64,000 bases of DNA from CAZIAK01 sp964537035. Its GTDB lineage: Bacteria > Planctomycetota > B15-G4. The first letter of the stretch is position 1; every line of letters begins with the position of its first letter. Position numbers and translations under genes: made by a program. Below the pieces are notes generated by a model. That model saw only the letters and a program-made list of their open reading frames with translations, searched no databases and was not told the origin of the DNA. The stretch is from NCBI GenBank assembly GCA_964537035.1, contig CAZIAK010000018.1, forward strand, positions 23,365-87,364, written 5' to 3'. Shown here one piece after another: positions 1-8,223 of the stretch.

Positions 1-582
1 GACGACGCGCTCATCGGCGCCACGGGAACAGACTCCCTCGTCTACGGCACGAACTCGGGCTCGGCCTACCTGTTTCGGCGCCAGCCCAATGGTGATTGGA
101 GTCAGCTGGCCCAGCTCTTGTCCTCTGACGGGAAAGCGAACGATGAGCTGGGCGTCGCCGTCTCCCTGGCAGCAGGGCGTTTAGCCATCGGTGCGAGAAA
201 ACACGACCACGCCGGGGGCGACGCGGGTGCGGTCTACATCTATGAAGCCGCGTCGGGTTCACTCTTGCTGGAGACCCTCCCCGCCGACTCCGCGACTCCC
301 ACGGCGACCCTTTCGCTCGTGCTACGGGGAGCGCCTCCAGGATCATGGGTGCAACTTCTGATGGCTCTCCCAGACGACTCCAGTGCGGCGCCAGAAGGTC
401 GGCACAAGACGCCGCTGCCCAGTGTGAGCATCGTCACCATGCGAGCTGACGCCGACGGTGAGGTCACGCTGCCGCTCGCGTCAGGCGGTGACACCCTGGC
501 TCCCTGCCGGCTGCAAGCGGTCGTCCCTGAGAACGGGGCGCTGCAGTGGTCGAACGTGCTGAAGCTGCCCGGCGATTCGTGA
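1..582 (+). CDS. FG-GAP repeat exported protein, C-terminal part
   Basis: The reading frame is open from base 1 to a TGA at 580-582, so the gene starts before the window. The first part shows integrin-like FG-GAP blades, for example DDALIGATGTD followed by GSAYLF, and LAIGARKHDHAG followed by GAVYIYE. Such blades form beta-propellers in exported proteins. The last 100 or so residues leave the repeat pattern and form a beta-rich tail with spacing similar to the C-terminal domain shared by other exported proteins in this window, but strongly diverged, so membership is uncertain. Function beyond a likely extracellular or envelope role cannot be read from the fragment. Confidence 0.75.
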   Translation, partial: DDALIGATGTDSLVYGTNSGSAYLFRRQPNGDWSQLAQLLSSDGKANDELGVAVSLAAGRLAIGARKHDHAGGDAGAVYIYEAASGSLLLETLPADSATPTATLSLVLRGAPPGSWVQLLMALPDDSSAAPEGRHKTPLPSVSIVTMRADADGEVTLPLASGGDTLAPCRLQAVVPENGALQWSNVLKLPGDS

Positions 583-761
583 GGACCTGCTCAGGGTGTG
601 CTGCCACGCACTCCGTTGCTGGCGGCGAAGCCCGCTGGCGAAGGGCTGGGCGTGTCCGGCACGCAGGGTCAATCCCAGGCTTGCGCTCCCGCTCGCAAGC
701 CATGGATACTCACCACCCGGGCAGGACCACACACTGACATCACGCAAGGGGGCGAGTGACC

Positions 762-1001
762 ATGCCGAGACGACGGGCAGATGCAGAGACACTGACTGTT
801 GGTGAGTGGATGCTCACCGTCTTCGTGTTGGGGATTCCGGTGGTGAATCTGGTGATGTACTTCGCCTGGGCCTTCAGCAGCACGGGAAACGCTGATCGAA
901 GGAACTTCTGCCGAGCCACGATCTGCTGGGCCCTTATCGGCATGTTCGTCTGGGGCGGCTTCTTGCTGCTCGCTGTGGGAGCGTCCGTGGCAGCCCGGTA
1001 G
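762..1001 (+). CDS. small two-helix membrane protein, unknown function
   Basis: A 79-residue protein with two hydrophobic segments, around residues 17-38 (LTVFVLGIPVVNLVMYFAWA) and 57-75 (ALIGMFVWGGFLLLAVGA), joined by a charged loop. ATG 762 is preferred over the in-frame GTG at 756 because an AGGGGG Shine-Dalgarno-like run at 747-752 sits nine bases before it and too close to the GTG. The C-terminal end is convergent with the large sigma-factor fusion on the minus strand. I recognise no family; an inner-membrane location is inferred. Confidence 0.55.
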   Translation: MPRRRADAETLTVGEWMLTVFVLGIPVVNLVMYFAWAFSSTGNADRRNFCRATICWALIGMFVWGGFLLLAVGASVAAR

Positions 1002-1045
1002 GGATGGGACGAGACGCACGAGCGGCGCCTGGCAGCGCGGCGAGT

Positions 1046-4000
1046 TCAGTCGAGCTCGATCTCGACCTGCTTCGCGTCACCTCGTGCCACCTGGAGGGTT
1101 CTCGACGCGACCTCCACACCGTCTGCACCGCTGGTGAAGACCCGTAGCACGTAGGAGCCCACGTCGACCGGATCGAAGCTCCAGTGCCCGGCCTCGGGCC
1201 GGACGCTGTCGAGCCTCACCCCGGTGTGGCGATCGTGGAGATGCACCACGAAGTCGTCCACGGAGACGTCGGGTCCGGCAGTGAGTGTGCCGTCGATGAT
1301 CGCGGCGCGGCGCATCGTGATCGTCACTTCGTGGGGCTCATCGCTCTCTTCAAGCGTCACACCCACACCCCCGGTCGAGAGGTAGCCGCTGGCGCTGGCA
1401 AAGCAGTCCGCTCGCCCCAACGGCAGGTGCTGCGCGGCGAACTCTCCCGCGGCGTTCGTGACCCTGTCCACCCAGTAGGGGCCCAGGGCCTCATTGCGCA
1501 GACGGCCGAGAGTGTCCTGGCTCAGAGCTCCCAAGGACGGATACCGATCGCCTGGAGCCCGGCCACCGTTGATCTGGACAGCCGCACCGGCCAGGGGTTC
1601 GCCGTTGTCGGCGTCGACAACTCGGCCACGAATCATCGCACCGGCGAGGTCTACGGCGAGCTGGTCTGCAGCGCCGTCCACCAGCGTGATCGAGCGCACG
1701 TTGACCAAGCCGTCCGGAGCGTTCACCACCAGCATCGCGGGGCCCGGGAGCATGCCTGCCAGGCGATAGCCACCGTCCTGATCCGTGGTGGTCGTGGCGA
1801 CGACCTGCCAGCGCTGGGCGCTGTCCGGCGTGCTGACGACCCGCACCTGTGCGCCGCTGAACGGAGTACCTGAGCTGGTCACCGTGCCGTAGATGACCGC
1901 CCCCTCCATCAACTGCAGGTCCACCTGGCCGAGCTCCTGTTCATCGAGCCACAGATCCACGGCGCCTCGGGGCAGATCGTCCGGCAGGCTGTCCAGGCCG
2001 CCGTAGCCCGACGGATCGACAGAGGCCGCGACGGCCAGCAACACCTGACGCCCTGAGGTCAGCTTCAAGAAACGATAGTGCCCCATCTCGTCCGCCGTGG
2101 CCAGCCGCGCCCCCTTCAGGTCGCGAGCCTTCGATGTCAATGAGATGGGCAGGCCTCGCCAGCGCCCCGCCGCAGGCTCCTCCCGCCTTGGAACTGACAA
2201 GGCCAAGACAGTCGCTCCGGGAACATGGCGCCCCTCTGCATTGGTGACCGTGCCCTCGACGAGCCGTTCCCCCGTGAGCTGGACCACGTAGGGCGCATCG
2301 GTCTGTTGTTCAAGGATGACCCTCTGCTCCGTCTGCGCACCCACGTGACGGTCGGCGTTGACCCAGACAATCCACTCACCGGGGGCTGCGTCGATGGCAT
2401 AGCGACCATCGATCCCCGTGCGATGCCCCACCGTGCCCGTCTTCATGGCGGGACCTGACCTTGGCGCCATCTGCACGTGGGCGCCGGCGATCGGATCACC
2501 ATGATCGTCGATCACGAAGCCAGAGAACACGAGGGAGCGATCGAGGAGGATCTCTACGGCGACGATAGCGCCCGGCGCTACAGGTCCCGCCGTCACCAGC
2601 GCCTGCCCATACCCTGCCGCGTGCACCATGAGATCTGTGCCCTCTGCCCCCGCGCCGGTGATACGAAAAGCCCCCGGTGCAAGGTCGTAGCGTTCGCCCC
2701 GCTGAACACGCAGCTCATCCCGCACCCGGCGGGTCAGCTCAGAGAATCGCTCGGGCAAGTTGGCCCAGACCTGGGCTTCCGGGACAACCTCCCCGCTGAG
2801 CCGGTCTCGCAGAGTCAGCATGATCTCGCCCGGCGCCCGCAAGGTCAGCTCGATCGAGGTGTCACCAGTTTCGACGCGTGCATCGTGCGCATACGCCGTC
2901 CCCCTTGCCTTGGCTCCCAACGTATAGGGGCCAGGGAGCAGGCCACCGATGAGAAAACGCCCCTCGCTGTCCGTGTGCACCAGGGCGTCTGAACGATCAT
3001 TGCGGACGCTCGGATCGACCGCGTACCAAGGCGGCGGCTGATGGTGCCTGACATAGACCGCCGCTGCGGGCACGGGCCTCCCTGCACTGTCCTGCACGAG
3101 GCCGCCCAGCTGCGCGCCGTTGCCCAACATCATCGTGCCCACGTCGGTCGTCGCACCTGAGGCGATGGCCGTTCCCTTGAGCGCGATGATGTCTCTGTCG
3201 GCACGAGTGATCGCCAGATCGACCTGTCCGGCGGGGAGCCCCGTGAGCACGAAGCGCCCGTCGTCGCCTGTGCTCGCTCGGACCACCGTGCGCTGAGCCC
3301 GTGAGAGCAGCTCATGCTCAATGGGAACACCACTCTGGGCCTCCCCCTTCGACGCAGGCGACCAGGCCAGCAGCTCCACGGTCACCCCCGCCAGGGGCCG
3401 GTCAGCCCTGTCGGTCACGCGCCCCTGCACGCTGCCCGCCCAGGCCATGGAGAGGACTCCGAGGTCGAAACCGCCACGCTGCAGGGGAGGGTTGCCGTGC
3501 ACGCGGGTGACGTGGTCGCGATGAAGCACGACCAGCACGGTCTCATCCAGGTCATCGTTCGAGTTCCTGGAGAAGTCGCGCTCGAACACGAAGCCGCCCA
3601 GCTCATCCGTGAACACACTCTCTGTCGCGGCCCGCAGGGTCATGGGTACCGGAGAGTCCTCGTTGTTCAGGCCCAACAGCCCGGCCAGTTGACTGGGATG
3701 GAGGGCGAAGCGCACCTCGGCTCCCGCGAGCGGCTCACCGTCTCCATCGAGGACCGTGCCGTGCAAGGGGTCGGGTGCAGCTTCGGCAGACGCCGCTGCG
3801 GTCGTGGGCTCCACACCGAGCGCCACCAACGCCTCCGCTGCGGCGGGGGCAGACTCTAGCGGCTCGGCGGGCTCGGTCGCCTCGTTCGACAGCGGCGCCA
3901 CAACCACCGCACCCCCACCGTCTTCGAGCAAGCCCACCGTGCCCGGCACACCCGGGCCCAGCGCCCACCACAATCCCCCAAGCGTAGCCACGGTGACCAC

Positions 4001-4636
4001 CACCGCCGTCACGACTTTCATCTTCATGGACATGATCGCTGCTCCCGTAACACCTGCGCCGATGACCTTGCCCGCGCTGAGCAAGCCCGCCCCCTCCCCC
4101 GCCATGGCCAGGGGCAACAGGCCTAGTGACCAGGCCCTGCGTGACGTGCCCATGTCTGCATCGAGCTGTTCGCGCAACTGCTCCAGGGCACGGCGCAAGC
4201 GGGTGCGCACCGTCGCGCTGGGTACATCGATCCGCCGGGCGATCTGCGCGGAGCTCAGGTCCTCGAAGTAGCGCATGAGCACCGTGGCGCGGTACGGCTC
4301 GGGCAGGGCCAGCACCGCATCCACGACCCGAGCCTGTGAGTCGGCCATGCTGACCAGCTCATCGGTCGACGGAGCCGCGCCACTCCCGGACACCGCCTGC
4401 TCTCGACGGGCGCGCCGCCCTTCGCTGCGCACCTGCCGACGCACCAGATTGCGCACCACGCCAGCGAGCCAGGCGCGCATGTTTTCCGGCTGTCGGGGCC
4501 CCTGCTGCAAGGCCACCATCCAGGTCTGCTGCACCACGTCGTCCACATGGGCCTGATCGAACAGCAGGCTCTTGGCCAGTCGTCGCACCCAGCGCGAGTG
4601 GCTCAGCAGATCGTCAATGTGGTGGGGATGGGTCAT
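1046..4636 (-). CDS. ECF sigma factor fused to a membrane segment and carboxypeptidase-regulatory-like domains
   Basis: A 1196-residue fusion. Residues about 14-75 match sigma-70 region 2 (DDVVQQTWMVAL, MRAWLAGVVRNLVRR). Residues about 104-157 match region 4 (LPEPYRATVLMRYFEDLS, then a VPSATVRTRLRRAL recognition helix). A Gly/Ala-rich hydrophobic stretch (about 170-203) and a clear transmembrane helix (about 207-226) follow. After an Ala/Glu/Pro-rich linker come at least seven carboxypeptidase-regulatory-like beta-sandwich repeats, each starting like HGTVLDGDGEPLAGAEV. The sigma part should be cytoplasmic and the repeats extracytoplasmic, giving a tethered sigma factor. The frame is uninterrupted and the start ATG is directly followed by sigma sequence, so the fusion is real unless misassembled. 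Release by proteolysis or direct signalling is inference. Confidence 0.9.
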   Translation of the reverse strand: MTHPHHIDDLLSHSRWVRRLAKSLLFDQAHVDDVVQQTWMVALQQGPRQPENMRAWLAGVVRNLVRRQVRSEGRRARREQAVSGSGAAPSTDELVSMADSQARVVDAVLALPEPYRATVLMRYFEDLSSAQIARRIDVPSATVRTRLRRALEQLREQLDADMGTSRRAWSLGLLPLAMAGEGAGLLSAGKVIGAGVTGAAIMSMKMKVVTAVVVTVATLGGLWWALGPGVPGTVGLLEDGGGAVVVAPLSNEATEPAEPLESAPAAAEALVALGVEPTTAAASAEAAPDPLHGTVLDGDGEPLAGAEVRFALHPSQLAGLLGLNNEDSPVPMTLRAATESVFTDELGGFVFERDFSRNSNDDLDETVLVVLHRDHVTRVHGNPPLQRGGFDLGVLSMAWAGSVQGRVTDRADRPLAGVTVELLAWSPASKGEAQSGVPIEHELLSRAQRTVVRASTGDDGRFVLTGLPAGQVDLAITRADRDIIALKGTAIASGATTDVGTMMLGNGAQLGGLVQDSAGRPVPAAAVYVRHHQPPPWYAVDPSVRNDRSDALVHTDSEGRFLIGGLLPGPYTLGAKARGTAYAHDARVETGDTSIELTLRAPGEIMLTLRDRLSGEVVPEAQVWANLPERFSELTRRVRDELRVQRGERYDLAPGAFRITGAGAEGTDLMVHAAGYGQALVTAGPVAPGAIVAVEILLDRSLVFSGFVIDDHGDPIAGAHVQMAPRSGPAMKTGTVGHRTGIDGRYAIDAAPGEWIVWVNADRHVGAQTEQRVILEQQTDAPYVVQLTGERLVEGTVTNAEGRHVPGATVLALSVPRREEPAAGRWRGLPISLTSKARDLKGARLATADEMGHYRFLKLTSGRQVLLAVAASVDPSGYGGLDSLPDDLPRGAVDLWLDEQELGQVDLQLMEGAVIYGTVTSSGTPFSGAQVRVVSTPDSAQRWQVVATTTTDQDGGYRLAGMLPGPAMLVVNAPDGLVNVRSITLVDGAADQLAVDLAGAMIRGRVVDADNGEPLAGAAVQINGGRAPGDRYPSLGALSQDTLGRLRNEALGPYWVDRVTNAAGEFAAQHLPLGRADCFASASGYLSTGGVGVTLEESDEPHEVTITMRRAAIIDGTLTAGPDVSVDDFVVHLHDRHTGVRLDSVRPEAGHWSFDPVDVGSYVLRVFTSGADGVEVASRTLQVARGDAKQVEIELD

Positions 4637-4872
4637 GGGTTCCGCGAAACAGTGCCCGCGGAGGCGACGATCGTTTCACGATCTTGCGATCGATCGCCAT
4701 CATCCCAGGTCTCACCGCTGGCAAGCCCAGGGCCAGAAGGGACAGGTGCGCCTCGTCACGCAGACCCATCGCGGTCGGGCTCTTCTCCAGCTGCGGGCCA
4801 GCGAGCGCAGGCCAGCTTCTGCAGGCCAGGCCCCAGCGCGGAGTGCGGCGCGAGAGCGTCAGGAAGCCAGGA

Positions 4873-5106
4873 CTAGCGCCCCTGCCCCTTGTTGCCCCGC
4901 TCGGACGACTTGCCCTTCTGGGGCACCCAGTCATTGCTGAGAGCGGGCTTGCCGGGGGTCACCAGACCCTCATCGGGGGCCTCGCTGGCATCGGCGGCCT
5001 TCGCGGTAACGGCCGCCTTGGCTCGCTTCAGCCTGGCCTTCTCCCGGCGGAGCTTGTCCTTCTTCGCTTTCCTGGCCTTGGTGGCCTTTTTGCTGGCTGT
5101 AGACAT
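4873..5106 (-). CDS. small Lys/Ala-rich basic protein
   Basis: A 77-residue protein with a strongly basic N-terminal half (KKATKARKAKKDKLRREKA) and a Gly/Pro/Ser C-terminal tail ending GNKGQGR. No signal peptide or membrane segment. Its composition resembles small nucleic-acid-binding or ribosome-associated tails, but no family is recognised and it could be a chance frame in GC-rich DNA. The ATG at 5106 is plausible, and the frame is not a shadow of another supported gene. About 240 bases lie between it and the upstream start of the sigma fusion, in which I see no gene. Confidence 0.5.
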   Translation of the reverse strand: MSTASKKATKARKAKKDKLRREKARLKRAKAAVTAKAADASEAPDEGLVTPGKPALSNDWVPQKGKSSERGNKGQGR

Positions 5107-5282
5107 GATGCCCGGGATCCTAACACCCCGCCGTCCATGGGGCGCTGGCCAACCTCGTAGAACCCGGCAACCCCGGCAGAATCTCCATCAGGGAACAGCT
5201 CGGGTTGGCCGAGAGGGCGATCAGCCGGCTCCCCTCATCCCTCAGAGCCGGCCCCCGCAGGACCCTCTCGTTGCCGAGCAAG

Positions 5283-5732
5283 ATGGACACGCAGATCACA
5301 CTCACAGAGCAGGATCGCGGCTTCACCCTGGTGGAGCTGGCCGTCGTCGTCGTCATCATTGGCGTCCTCGCAGCCTTCGCCGTGCCCCGCTTCTTGGTCT
5401 CGGTCGAGCGGTCCAAGGCCTCCGAGGCGTTCAACTACGCCTCCACCCTGCACTCGGCCCAGGAGCGCTACGTCTCCCGCCAGGGCACCTACTCTGACGA
5501 TGTCTCGAAGCTCGACACCCTGCTGGCCGCGCCGCAGTACTTCACCCTGGGGGCTGTCGTCGTGCCCGACTCAGCCTCCAGCCTGGAGACCGGCTGGGAG
5601 ATCACCTTCACCCGCGCGGGATCATCGAGCGGATACGGCGCGTACACGGTGGTCTGGGGCTACCTGGGTTTCGACGGGACCAACAGCACGATCGCGAACA
5701 GCGTCAACCCCTTCCAGACCACGGACAGCTGA
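5283..5732 (+). CDS. type IV pilin-like / type II secretion pseudopilin
   Basis: A 149-residue protein with a class III prepilin leader: a short polar N-terminus, then the cleavage and N-methylation motif GFTLVEL followed by a hydrophobic helix (VVVVIIGVLAAFAVPRF). This is the substrate signature of prepilin peptidase PilD. The rest (EAFNYASTLHSAQERY, then a GYGAYTVVWGYLGF core) looks like a small pseudopilin head. ATG 5283 leaves a leader of about 12 residues, which fits the family better than a start at 5205. No other pilus or secretion genes are next to it, so it is a solitary gene here, possibly a minor pilin acting with machinery encoded elsewhere. Confidence 0.85.
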   Translation: MDTQITLTEQDRGFTLVELAVVVVIIGVLAAFAVPRFLVSVERSKASEAFNYASTLHSAQERYVSRQGTYSDDVSKLDTLLAAPQYFTLGAVVVPDSASSLETGWEITFTRAGSSSGYGAYTVVWGYLGFDGTNSTIANSVNPFQTTDS

Positions 5733-5735
5733 GCT

Positions 5736-5752
5736 GTCCCGAGCACCGGGAC
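5736..5752. terminator. hairpin between convergent genes
   Basis: GTCCCG and CGGGAC form a perfect six-base-pair GC-rich stem around an AGCAC loop, four bases after the pilin stop and upstream of the convergent stop at 5784. There is no clear U-tract, so the termination role is inferred from position and stem. Confidence 0.4.
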
Positions 5753-5783
5753 TCAGCCTCAAAACCCGGGGCCTGGCAGGCTC

Positions 5784-7205
5784 TCACCGTGCAACCACGT
5801 CGACGGTGAAGTCCCGACGCAGGTACGTGCACACGCCGTCCACGTCCTCACAAGCGTAGAAGAGCGCGTAGCCCGAGAGCGTGCCCTTCGCACCCGGAGG
5901 CAGGCGCAACTCCACCTCGGCGCTGCGTACCTCTGACGAGACCACGTCACTCGTCTCACCTGCCACGCGCACCCACTGGCTCCCGAGCGCCCATCCGTCG
6001 GGCAAGGTCTCGTCGCCGAACCAGACCACCAGTGGCTCGGCCTCGTTGTTCCAGTGCACACCGCTGTCTGTCCGGGGACGAAACGCCACGTGCACCCTGG
6101 CCACCGGGTCCGCCGCATCGGTGTGGTGTGCCACCGCCGTGTCGACCTCCAGCCAACCGCCATCGTCTCGCAGGATGGCCCCCTCGGGATCGGGTTCGAC
6201 CGCGTCCTCAGCCCCGACAAACCTTCGCTGCGGTGCGGCTCGCTCCGACTGGGTCAGCGCCGCGCTCAGGACGGGCACCGCCTCGCCACGGTCAACCAAC
6301 GCGGCCAACGCCTCATCGACCCAGGGATAGAACGGGTAGGGTTTGTCGAGCGCCGGGCCGTATTGCTGGATGCGCCTTCGCCAGATGTACTCGTTCGGTC
6401 GAGCCGTCAGTGCACCGCTCCAGGCGAGGAGCGCGTCTTGGAAGTCGCTGCCCTGGCGCTGGGCCGAGTCGTAGCGCATGCGCAGCGCCACACCCAGTCG
6501 AAACAAGGCCCGAGCATCCTCGGGATGTTGTGCGGAGAAGAGTCGCAGCGCCCCCACCGTGGCATCGATGGGCCGCACGGCACCATCGGCGAACAACAGC
6601 TGCGACAGGGCCTGCCACATGGTGCCCTCAGCCGAGCTGGGATCGTGCGCGGCACACTCCACCAACTCGGTGCCTGACGACTCGGCGACATCGCCCGGGC
6701 GCGCTGCCCCGGCGCCGAAGTCTCGCTCCAAGAACTCTGCCTCAAACGTCGCGGGGTTGGGCCGAATGGCCCGCACCATGCCCGCCTCGTCGATGGCGTA
6801 GACGATCGGCACGGCCCTGGCCTCGGTGAGGTTGAAGGGGTCCCAGAGGATCGGCCAATCGAAGCCCTGCCAGCGAGCGTAGAGGTCGCAACGCTCCGGG
6901 TGCTGCTCCTGAGCGATGCCCAGCACGACCAGGTCGTGGCTCTCGCGCCAGCTCTTGCTGAGTTCGTGCCAGACCGGCACGTGTTGGCGACAACCCGCTC
7001 ACCAGGAGGCGAACTCGATCAACAGCACCTTCCGTCCGTGGAAGCTGGCCAGATCAACGACCTGGGAGCCATCGACGGTGGGCAGCACCAGCGGGCCAAA
7101 CGGCTGACCGACCTGAGGCTGCGGGCGCGACGGGTTGGCCAGGGCCACGGTCCCGCAACCGAGCAGGAAGGCAGAGATCAGTACGAGCTTCATGGGCATC
7201 TTCAT
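5784..7205 (-). CDS. exported thioredoxin-fold selenoprotein with in-frame UGA at the catalytic Cys site
   Basis: Read through a UGA at 7001-6999, this is one 473-residue protein. Residues 1-24 form a signal peptide, possibly of lipoprotein type (FLLGC, Cys17). Then comes a TlpA/AhpC-like thioredoxin fold: VLLIEFASW, the UGA as residue 69, then AGC with Cys72. The redox motif is therefore U-A-G-C in place of C-x-x-C. The fold continues after the UGA with a cis-Pro region (AVPIVYAID) and an expected strand order. A helical middle section (about 140-290) has TPR-like composition. The C-terminus has a beta domain with two Cys in YACEDVDGVC that resembles the DsbD N-terminal domain. The frame is intact on both sides, and a SECIS-like hairpin follows the UGA. 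The alternatives are a nonsense mutation or a sequencing error. UGA ends many other genes here, so general recoding is excluded. Confidence 0.85.
6965..6981 (-). promoter_or_regulatory. candidate bacterial SECIS hairpin
   Basis: On the minus strand the RNA reads CGUGCC-GGUCU-GGCACG: a perfect six-base-pair stem with a GGUCU loop. The loop starts 23 bases after the UGA, inside the roughly 16-37 base range known for bacterial SECIS elements, and begins with G. The GGUCU loop is very like the AGGUCU loop of the E. coli fdhF SECIS bound by SelB. Confidence 0.72.
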
Positions 7206-7301
7206 GGCGCCACCATAACGTCCCTGGGCGCCGCCACATGGCATGATCAGCTGCCCTGACCGATCACGGACAGCGACAGCCCATGCGCCGGAGCAGAACT
7301 T

Positions 7302-8120
7302 GTGAAGATTGCCCTGATCCAGAGCCACGCCACCGCCGACAGAGCTGAGAACCTGGCCCGAGCCCTGGCCGCTGCGGAGAGTGCGGCCCGGGATGGCGCC
7401 CAGCTGCTGTGCTTCGCCGAGTTGGCCTTCGAGCGCTTCTATCCCGTGGTCCCGGCGGACAGTGCGTCGGCTGCCTTGGCCGAGACGATCCCCGGCCCCA
7501 CAACGGACGCCTTCTGTGCCCTGGCGAGAGCACACGGTGTGGTGGTGATCCCCAACCTGTTCGAAGTGGACGGCGGCGAGACCTACGACACCTCACCCGT
7601 CATCGACGCGGACGGATCGCTGTTGGGCAAGACGCGCATGGTCCACGTGCCAGACTACGCCTGGTTTCACGAGCAGAGCTACTACACCCCAGGTGACAAG
7701 GGCCTGCCGGTCTATGACACAGCCGTGGGCCGCATTGGCGTGTCCATCTGCTACGACCGGCACTTCCCCGAAGCCATGCGCGCCCTGGCCCTGGCTGGCG
7801 CCGAATTGGTGGTCGTCCCCCAGGCAGGTGCGGTGGACGAATGGCCAGAGGGCCTGTACGAAGCCGAGCTACGAGTGGCCGCCTTTCAGAACGGCTACTT
7901 CACCGCCCTGTGCAACCGGGTGGGTCCTGAGCCCAAGATCGAATTCGCCGGTGAGTCGTTCGTTTGCGACCCGTCTGGCGTGGTGGTCGCCCGTGCTGGC
8001 AAGGGCACGGACGAAGTGCTCACCTGTGACATCGACCTCTCAGAGGTGCCCGGATCCCACGGACGCACGCTGTTTCTGCCCGACCGACGACCGAGCCTCT
8101 ACGGCGACTGGCTCAGCTGA
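7302..8120 (+). CDS. carbon-nitrogen hydrolase (nitrilase superfamily)
   Basis: A 272-residue amidase of the nitrilase superfamily with the full Glu-Lys-Cys triad: Glu40 (LLCFAELAF), Lys110 (GKTRMVH) and Cys150 (GVSICYDRHFPEAMR). These enzymes cleave C-N bonds of amides or carbamoyl groups through a Cys thioester. The YYTPGD segment and the PE after the active Cys resemble N-carbamoylputrescine amidase and beta-ureidopropionase, but the substrate cannot be fixed from sequence. Translation starts at GTG 7302, with GGAG eight bases upstream. The gene is divergent from the UGA-containing thioredoxin-fold gene across 96 bases. Cytoplasmic; no signal peptide. Confidence 0.92.
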   Translation: MKIALIQSHATADRAENLARALAAAESAARDGAQLLCFAELAFERFYPVVPADSASAALAETIPGPTTDAFCALARAHGVVVIPNLFEVDGGETYDTSPVIDADGSLLGKTRMVHVPDYAWFHEQSYYTPGDKGLPVYDTAVGRIGVSICYDRHFPEAMRALALAGAELVVVPQAGAVDEWPEGLYEAELRVAAFQNGYFTALCNRVGPEPKIEFAGESFVCDPSGVVVARAGKGTDEVLTCDIDLSEVPGSHGRTLFLPDRRPSLYGDWLS

Positions 8121-8223
8121 GAAACCGATGTAGTCTCGATGGTGATGTAGAGTCACCCGGGGCGCGGTCACGGGCAGTGCACCGCCACCGGGATTCTTCG
8201 TAGCTACCTGAGAGGCGTCGGTC

